A stretch of DNA of 5,011 nucleotides. It comes from an uncultured Porphyromonas sp. Lineage in GTDB: Bacteria > Bacteroidota > Bacteroidia > Bacteroidales > Porphyromonadaceae. The notes below the pieces were generated by a model. The model saw only the letters and a list, made by a program, of their open reading frames with translations, ran no database searches and was not told where the DNA came from. The stretch is from contig NZ_CAKRLH010000117.1 in the NCBI RefSeq assembly GCF_934359325.1, positions 1 through 5,011 on the forward strand, in the 5' to 3' direction. A program made the position numbers and the translations under genes. Shown piece by piece: positions 1 to 5,011 of this stretch (position 1 is the stretch's first letter; each line of letters opens with the position of its first letter).

Positions 1-1458
1 GTGCTGTATGTCAATCAGACGCCCTATCAGGTGCGCGAGCGAGACTACTCCTATGCGGGGTCTTTCTACGCCTTTAGTATCTGGATCGGGTGTGGTGTCT
101 TCGGTCTCTATGACCTCATCACCGGGGAGAGAAGTAGGAAGAAGAGCGGTTTGGCTCTCGGTCTAACAGCCCTCTGTCTCCTGGTACCGACCTTAGTCGC
201 CTGGCAAAACTGGGACGATCACGATCGCTCGGGACGTCGCCTCGCAGCCGACACGGGAAATAACTACCTCAATAGTTGCGAGCCGAATGGAATCATCTAC
301 TGCAATGGGGACAACGATACCTTCCCCCTCTGGTATGCGCAGGAAGTGGAGGGAGTACGGACTGACCTGAAGGTCTGCAACTCCTCTTACCTGCAGGCGG
401 ACTGGTACATAGAGCAGATGAAGAAGCAGACCTACGAGGCGGCTCCAATGCCCATCACCTGGGGTCTGAAGGAGTATGGGGGTGATAAACGAGGCATTGC
501 TTACGTAGTGCCGGTGATGAAGGACACGCTGGAGCTGAGACATGCGCTTGACTTCATCGGCTCCGACGATCCCTCCACTAAGGATATCCCCGGCATTGTG
601 CAGAAGGTGGACTACCTCCCTAGTACAAAGGTCGCCCTATCCTATGATCCCACTGATCTGATCCAGAGAGGTGTGCTTTACCCAAGTGATACAGCCTATA
701 TCAAGGAGCCGGTGACACTGTATGACTTCTCAGGAAAGAGTTACCTCGGCAAGGAGGAGCTGGTCTCCTACGATATGATTGAGGCTAATAAGTGGAAGCG
801 ACCGATCTACTTCTGCATCACGGTCGGCGAGTCCAATCGCATGGGTCTGACGCCTTACTTCCGTCAGACCGGCATGGCCTATCAGGTACTCCCGATCCGG
901 ACAAAGGGGACCTCGAGCGAGGTCGATGTGGAGCGGATGTATACCAACGTGATGGAGCGCTTCCGGTGGGCGGGAGCCGATCGCTCAGGGACCTACATGG
1001 ACGAGAATGCTCGCCGTATGCTGGAGACCTATCGTAGTATGATCTTTGCACCCCTGGCAAAAGGTCTTGTAGCCCGTGGTGACTCGATCCGAGCGCGAGA
1101 GGTTCTGGAGCGGTCCAAGACCGCCATCCTCGACGAGGTGGTGCCGCACGGAGCCTCTTCGCTTCCCCTTGTGGGAGCCTTCTACGATGCCGGGATGACC
1201 GGTGATGCAGAGGAGATCACCTCGCTGATGCTGGATCGGAGCCTGAGGGATCTGGACTGGTACTTCCGTCTCAGCGACCGGGACTTCATTACCTGTATGC
1301 CTGAGATAGAGCGGGAGATCATCGTCGCAGAGGAGCTTATGCGTCTCAATCGCGCCCATGGCAGCGGTCTGGAGGCGAAATATGGTAAAGACTGCGACTA
1401 TTACAGCAAGGCTTACCTGCAGATCTACAACCAGCTCTCCGGGGCAACCCAGCAATGA
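1..1458 (+). CDS. DUF2723/GT117-family membrane glycosyltransferase, C-terminal part (5' end outside window)
   Basis: This is the last 485 codons of a larger gene, ending at TGA 1456-1458. The GTG at position 1 is very likely an internal Val codon, because the sequence opens inside the family's conserved block NQTPYQ-RERDY-YAGSFYAF (residues 5-25 here). Two hydrophobic segments follow, about 20-40 and 49-69, probably the last membrane helices. Then comes a soluble domain with the family blocks WDDHDRSGR (71-79), NGDNDTFPLWYAQE (102-115) and KWKRPIYF (265-272). A helical tail from about 320 to the end resembles TPR-like repeats. Known for the family: DUF2723 is a GT-C type fold related to the O-mannosyltransferase TMEM260, and full bacterial members are usually over 1000 residues. 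The catalytic half is therefore not visible here. Inferred: the soluble domain faces the periplasm; donor and acceptor are unknown. The 3' end overlaps queG by four bases. Family assignment is fairly sure; the substrate is not known. Confidence 0.85.
   Translation: MLYVNQTPYQVRERDYSYAGSFYAFSIWIGCGVFGLYDLITGERSRKKSGLALGLTALCLLVPTLVAWQNWDDHDRSGRRLAADTGNNYLNSCEPNGIIYCNGDNDTFPLWYAQEVEGVRTDLKVCNSSYLQADWYIEQMKKQTYEAAPMPITWGLKEYGGDKRGIAYVVPVMKDTLELRHALDFIGSDDPSTKDIPGIVQKVDYLPSTKVALSYDPTDLIQRGVLYPSDTAYIKEPVTLYDFSGKSYLGKEELVSYDMIEANKWKRPIYFCITVGESNRMGLTPYFRQTGMAYQVLPIRTKGTSSEVDVERMYTNVMERFRWAGADRSGTYMDENARRMLETYRSMIFAPLAKGLVARGDSIRAREVLERSKTAILDEVVPHGASSLPLVGAFYDAGMTGDAEEITSLMLDRSLRDLDWYFRLSDRDFITCMPEIEREIIVAEELMRLNRAHGSGLEAKYGKDCDYYSKAYLQIYNQLSGATQQ
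1455..1458 (+). other. ATGA stop/start overlap
   Basis: The ATG of queG (1455-1457) shares bases with the TGA of the upstream glycosyltransferase gene (1456-1458). No purine-rich Shine-Dalgarno sequence precedes it, so the start is probably reached by ribosomes finishing the upstream gene. This supports co-transcription of the two genes. Confidence 0.85.
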
Positions 1459-2399
1459 CTCAGGACCTGCGGTCACTTATTCGTGAGGCAGCAAGGGAGT
1501 ATGGCTTTGATGCCATTGGCTTTGCGCACCTCGGGGAGGTGTCGGACGAGCACCAGGCTTATCTCGACCATTGGCTCGAAGAGGGTAAGGCAGCGGGCAT
1601 GGGCTATATGTCCAAGAACGTGGAGGTCAGGAAGAATCCCATTGACAAGATCCTCCCAGGTGCCCGATCGGTGATAGTGGTGGCAGCCTCGTATTATCCG
1701 GTGAGACAGCAACCCAAGGAGGCTCCGCAGGTAGCTAAGTACGCTTATGGTCCGGACTATCACGATGTGCTGACCGAAGCGCTTGTCCGTCTCGGCGAGG
1801 GGATCAATGAGCGGGTGGCACCCCACTCCTTCCGCTGCATCTCCGGTAGTGTACCCTTCCTTGAGCGGTACTGGGCGAGCGAGGCAGGAATAGGTTTTAT
1901 CGGGAAGAACCGGTGCATGATTATCCCTGGCATGGGGAGTTTCTTTTTTCTCGCGGAGATGCTGACGACGCTTGAGCTAGAGTCGGAGCATCCGGTTCGA
2001 CGCTCACTCTGCGGTTCCTGTCATCGCTGCCTGGACGCCTGCCCGACGGGAGCACTCTCTCCTGAAGGGATGGATGCCCGCCGTTGTATCAGCTACCTCA
2101 CCGTGGAGCACCATGATGAGGTCTCTCCTGAGCTGACCCGACGGATGGGGAATAGGCTCTTCGGATGTGACAGCTGCCAGGATGCCTGCCCCTTTAATCG
2201 TCAACCCAAGCCTACGAAGCTCTTCCCCTCCTACGACACGATCCTCGACCTCAGCCGGGAGGATATCACTGAGATGTCGCTGGACGAGTACCACAGGATA
2301 TTTCAGGAGAGCCCTGCCAGACGAGCAAATTATAAATGGATGACGCGTAACTGCCGACTCTGGCTTGAGAATAATCCTCCCCACGACGCCGATAATTGA
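1455..2399 (+). CDS. queG: Epoxyqueuosine reductase QueG
   Basis: The 314-residue cytoplasmic enzyme reduces epoxyqueuosine to queuosine at the wobble base (position 34) of GUN-anticodon tRNAs, using cobalamin and two [4Fe-4S] clusters. Visible motifs: GMGYM (48-52), RSVIVVAASYY (71-81), YGPDYHDVL (98-106), and AGIGFIGKN (144-152) in the cobalamin-binding region. Eight cysteines have the spacing of a bis-[4Fe-4S] ferredoxin module: C186, C189, C192, C196, C211, C238, C241 and C245, within CGSCHRCLDACPTGAL and GCDSCQDACP. The protein ends soon after this module, so it lacks the C-terminal HEAT-like extension of longer homologues such as those of E. coli and B. subtilis. The ATG at 1455 overlaps the upstream stop (ATGA) and gives the usual N-terminus; there is no Shine-Dalgarno sequence, so translational coupling is likely. 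Odd point: where homologues have a D-[ST]-[AG] motif before the L-E-R stretch, this protein reads S-G-S-V-P, with Gly131 in place of Asp. Family identity is secure; activity is slightly in doubt because of this change. Confidence 0.95.
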   Translation: MTQDLRSLIREAAREYGFDAIGFAHLGEVSDEHQAYLDHWLEEGKAAGMGYMSKNVEVRKNPIDKILPGARSVIVVAASYYPVRQQPKEAPQVAKYAYGPDYHDVLTEALVRLGEGINERVAPHSFRCISGSVPFLERYWASEAGIGFIGKNRCMIIPGMGSFFFLAEMLTTLELESEHPVRRSLCGSCHRCLDACPTGALSPEGMDARRCISYLTVEHHDEVSPELTRRMGNRLFGCDSCQDACPFNRQPKPTKLFPSYDTILDLSREDITEMSLDEYHRIFQESPARRANYKWMTRNCRLWLENNPPHDADN

Positions 2400-2400
2400 G

Positions 2401-2408
2401 TACCTTTG
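2401..2408 (+). promoter_or_regulatory. Candidate Bacteroidota -7 promoter box for uvrA
   Basis: TACCTTTG matches the Bacteroidota primary-sigma -7 consensus TAnnTTTG at all six fixed positions. It lies directly after the queG stop codon and 12 bases before the uvrA ATG, in the only intergenic gap of the window. The usual -33 TTG is not at the expected spacing: the bases about 19-22 upstream read CCCACG, and the nearest TTG (2365-2367) is 33 bases away. If used, transcription would begin only a few bases before the ATG, giving a very short leader. It could be a chance match, with uvrA simply read from the upstream operon. Confidence 0.45.
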
Positions 2409-2420
2409 CCCATTATATCT

Positions 2421-5011
2421 ATGAAAGATAAGAGCAAAATAGAGAGCAAGGCTGTAGAGAAAGGTCGGATCGTGGTTCAGGGGGCAAGGGAGCACAATCT
2501 CCGTGACATCTCCGTGACCATTCCGCGCAATTCTCTCACTGTGGTTACCGGGCTGAGTGGAAGTGGTAAGTCATCCCTCGCCTTTGATACGATCTACGCA
2601 GAGGGTAATCGGCGATATCTGGAGACCTTCTCCTCCTATGCCAGAGGCTATATCGGTGATCTAGAGCGACCAGATGTCGATGAGATCACCGGTCTGTCGC
2701 CGGTCATCTCCATCGAGCAGAAGACTACCAATAAAAATCCTCGCAGTACCGTAGGGACAACGACGGAGGTCTACGACTTCCTCCGTCTGCTCTACGCCCG
2801 ATGCGCGACCGCTTACTCGCTTAGGACAGGTAAGGAGCTGATACACTACTCAGAGGATCAGATCATCGACCGGATCCTAGAGACTTACACCGACCGTAAG
2901 GTCTACCTCTACGCTCCAGTCGTGCGAAGCCGTAAGGGACACTATCGTGAGTTGCTCGAGAGCTACCGACGGAAGGGGTATGTCTCCGCTCGGATCGATG
3001 GGGAGCTGACTAATCTGAAGCCCGGTCTTGCCCTGTCGAGGTATAAAAACCACTCGATAGAGATCCTGATCGATAAGCTGAAGGTGGTGTCCAAGCAGAT
3101 TGACCGAATCAAGGAGAGCGTCAGGACGGCACTCCGGATCGGAAAGGGGATCATCCTCGTACAGGATATGCAGGAGGATGGTCTTAAGCCCTCCTACTAT
3201 AGCCGTAATCTGATGGACGAGGAAGCGGGGGAGTCGCTACCGGATCCGGACCCTAATACGTTTTCTTTCAATTCTCCACAGGGAAGTTGTCCAAAGTGTA
3301 AGGGGCTCGGCGTGGTCACCGCACCAGATCTCTCTAAGGTGATCCCGGACCCAAAGCTCAGCATGAGACAGGGAGGGGTGGCACCGATCGGGAAGTACAA
3401 GCGGGGGCTCCTCTTTGCTCAGTTGGATGCGATCCTTAAGCATCACGATCTGGATCTAGACACCCCCATTGAGGACTATCCGGAGGAGTTGATCGATGAC
3501 GTGCTGAATGGTGTCGACTATCCACTCTTCTATCACACCAAGACCGGTGTGCGACAGAGGCTGACCGAGTATGACGGCATCGTCTCCATACTCGAGAAAA
3601 TGACCGAGGGGGACTATAACGCAAAAACAAAGAAGTGGGCGGAGCAATTTAGCACCTACGTCCCCTGTCCTCGGTGTCACGGTAAGCGACTGCGCAAGGA
3701 GGCTCTTGCCTTTAAGATCAATGGCAAGGACATCACTGAGATGTCGTCGATGCCGATCCCTGATCTGCTGGAGGAGATCAAGTCCGTACCGGCAAAGATC
3801 GACCGGCAGAGACGTGTCGTCGCTACCGAGATCTGCAAGGAGATAGAGAGTCGTCTCTCATTCTTAGTGGAGGTAGGGCTGACCTACATTTCCTTAGACC
3901 GAACCACTGCCACTCTCTCCGGAGGTGAGATGCAGCGGATTCGACTGGCTACACAGCTGGGGAGCCGATTGGTGAATGTCCTCTATATCCTCGATGAGCC
4001 CTCTATAGGTCTTCATCAGAGGGATAACGACCGACTGATACGATCCCTCAAGTCTCTTCGCAACCAGGGCAATACGATCCTGGTTGTAGAGCATGACCGA
4101 GAGATCATGGAGCAGGCAGACTACATCATCGATATCGGTCCCGGAGCGGGACGCAAGGGAGGGCATATCGTCTTTAGTGGCACGCCGAAGGAGCTGATGC
4201 AGTCTGATACGCTGACAGCTCAGTACCTGAGGAGGGAGAAGGACATTGAGATCCCGAAGATACGGCGGTGCGGTTCGGGCAAGAGTCTCACGCTGCTGGG
4301 AGCTAAGGGAAACAATCTGCAGGGCGAGCCCTTCTCCATTCCCCTGGGTACGCTGACGCTGGTAACCGGAGTGAGCGGCTCCGGCAAGAGTACCTATGTC
4401 AATGACACCCTCTACCCTGCCCTCTCCAAGCATCTCTACAAGTCACTGGCTGAGCCACTGGAGTATGACCAAATCGAGGGCATCGATCTAGTAGACAAAG
4501 TTGTCCAGGTGGATCAGTCACCCATCGGACGTACTCCGAGGAGCAACCCCGCTACCTACACAGGAGTCTTCACCGACATACGAAACCTCTTCACAGAGAT
4601 GCCGGAGGCAAAGATCAGAGGGTACAAGCCGGGCCGCTTCTCCTTCAATGTCAAGGGGGGTCGTTGCGAGGCATGCAAGGGGAATGGTTACCGCCGGATC
4701 GAGATGCACTTCCTCCCCGATGTCTACGTACCATGTGAGGTATGCCGAGGAAAACGATACAATAGAGAGACGCTGGAGGTACGATACAAGGGGCAGTCCA
4801 TCTCCGATGTGCTGGAGATGACGGTGAATCAGGCGGTGGACTTCTTCGAAGGGCAGAGTCGCATCCGAAGTAAGATCAAGGTGCTAAAGGACGTGGGGCT
4901 CGGCTATATAAAGCTTGGTCAGTCCTCATCGACTCTCTCCGGAGGCGAGTGTCAGAGGATCAAACTGGCGAGCGAACTAAATAGGCGCGACACCGGCAAT
5001 ACGATCTACTT
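2421..5011 (+). CDS. uvrA: UvrABC excinuclease subunit A (3' end outside window)
   Basis: UvrA is the dimeric ABC-type ATPase that finds bulky DNA damage and loads UvrB in nucleotide excision repair. The 863 codons here are open throughout; family members are about 930-960 residues, so roughly 70-100 are missing. Order of parts: Walker [11 protein letters not shown] (44-52); the [10 protein letters not shown] block after it; UvrB-binding region about 125-250; half of zinc site 1 (C290, C293); a CPRC pair (C416, C419); signature I LSGGEMQR (499-506); Walker B I with D525-E526; Walker [12 protein letters not shown] (650-658); complete zinc site 2, C749-x2-C752-x19-C772-x2-C775; signature [10 protein letters not shown] (839-846). 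The window ends at the beginning of Walker B II. The ATG at 2421 is the only Met before Walker A I and gives an N-terminus about 15 residues longer than in E. coli. An in-frame TGA (the queG stop) lies 24 bases upstream. There is no Shine-Dalgarno sequence. Odd points: the first two zinc-site-1 cysteines are replaced (D266, A269), and the signatures carry M504 and C844 where Ala is common. Identity is secure. Confidence 0.97.
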   Translation, partial: MKDKSKIESKAVEKGRIVVQGAREHNLRDISVTIPRNSLTVVTGLSGSGKSSLAFDTIYAEGNRRYLETFSSYARGYIGDLERPDVDEITGLSPVISIEQKTTNKNPRSTVGTTTEVYDFLRLLYARCATAYSLRTGKELIHYSEDQIIDRILETYTDRKVYLYAPVVRSRKGHYRELLESYRRKGYVSARIDGELTNLKPGLALSRYKNHSIEILIDKLKVVSKQIDRIKESVRTALRIGKGIILVQDMQEDGLKPSYYSRNLMDEEAGESLPDPDPNTFSFNSPQGSCPKCKGLGVVTAPDLSKVIPDPKLSMRQGGVAPIGKYKRGLLFAQLDAILKHHDLDLDTPIEDYPEELIDDVLNGVDYPLFYHTKTGVRQRLTEYDGIVSILEKMTEGDYNAKTKKWAEQFSTYVPCPRCHGKRLRKEALAFKINGKDITEMSSMPIPDLLEEIKSVPAKIDRQRRVVATEICKEIESRLSFLVEVGLTYISLDRTTATLSGGEMQRIRLATQLGSRLVNVLYILDEPSIGLHQRDNDRLIRSLKSLRNQGNTILVVEHDREIMEQADYIIDIGPGAGRKGGHIVFSGTPKELMQSDTLTAQYLRREKDIEIPKIRRCGSGKSLTLLGAKGNNLQGEPFSIPLGTLTLVTGVSGSGKSTYVNDTLYPALSKHLYKSLAEPLEYDQIEGIDLVDKVVQVDQSPIGRTPRSNPATYTGVFTDIRNLFTEMPEAKIRGYKPGRFSFNVKGGRCEACKGNGYRRIEMHFLPDVYVPCEVCRGKRYNRETLEVRYKGQSISDVLEMTVNQAVDFFEGQSRIRSKIKVLKDVGLGYIKLGQSSSTLSGGECQRIKLASELNRRDTGNTIY

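Noticed and set aside
1..3. GTG at position 1 as a true start codon
   Set aside because: The reading begins inside a conserved internal block of the family, and the catalytic membrane domain would be missing, so the window edge cuts the gene.
985..1476. Minus-strand open frame of 163 codons opposite the end of the glycosyltransferase gene and the queG start
   Set aside because: It overlaps two well-supported genes and has no recognisable motif or start context.
2406..2408. In-frame TTG as an earlier uvrA start
   Set aside because: It would add only five residues with no family match and lies inside the candidate promoter box; ATG at 2421 is better.
2397..2420. Terminator or riboswitch between queG and uvrA
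   Set aside because: The gap is 21 bases, with no inverted repeat and no T-run, and is too short for a riboswitch.
2004..2495. Minus-strand open frame of 163 codons across the queG/uvrA junction
   Set aside because: It is antisense to the QueG iron-sulfur cysteines and the UvrA N-terminus, and nothing in its translation is recognisable.
3894..4433. Minus-strand open frame of 179 codons inside uvrA
   Set aside because: It lies opposite the UvrA region that holds signature I, Walker B I and Walker A II. Its translation matches nothing I recognise, so it is a by-product of the sense codon bias.
4501..4821. Plus-strand open frame of 106 codons in another frame of uvrA
   Set aside because: The UvrA frame is continuous here and encodes the second zinc site; the alternative product is low-complexity and rich in Arg, Ser and Thr.
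1..5011. A novel defence, mobile or biosynthetic system
   Set aside because: All the sequence is explained by three conserved chromosomal genes; I found no direct-repeat array, transposase, inverted-repeat ends, tRNA or unexplained stretch.

Overview
The window looks like ordinary chromosomal DNA from a member of the Bacteroidota, probably a Bacteroidales species of fairly high GC for that order; a Porphyromonas-like genome is a reasonable but unproven guess. The evidence is a DUF2723/GT117-type membrane protein of the form common in this phylum, the absence of Shine-Dalgarno sequences before the two visible starts, and a TAnnTTTG promoter box of the Bacteroidota type in the only intergenic gap.

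Three genes lie on the plus strand and fill almost all of it. Positions 1-1458 hold the 3' part of a DUF2723-type (GT117) membrane glycosyltransferase gene; its catalytic N-terminal half is off the left edge. It overlaps by four bases (ATGA) with a complete queG (1455-2399), the cobalamin- and iron-sulfur-dependent epoxyqueuosine reductase that makes the last step of queuosine synthesis in tRNA. After 21 bases comes uvrA (2421 to beyond 5011), the damage-recognition ATPase of nucleotide excision repair, cut by the right edge after 863 codons, just before its second Walker B motif. I translated uvrA through to the edge and found no stop or frameshift.

The three products act in different processes (envelope glycosylation, tRNA modification, DNA repair). 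Their close packing suggests co-transcription rather than a shared pathway. The first two are probably translationally coupled, and uvrA may also have its own promoter in the short gap.

I see no mobile element, CRISPR array, RNA gene, terminator or new multigene system. The points worth a second look are inside proteins: queG has Gly131 where family members usually have a conserved Asp near the cobalamin, and UvrA lacks the first cysteine pair of its first zinc site. GATC is also about three times as common as expected by chance.
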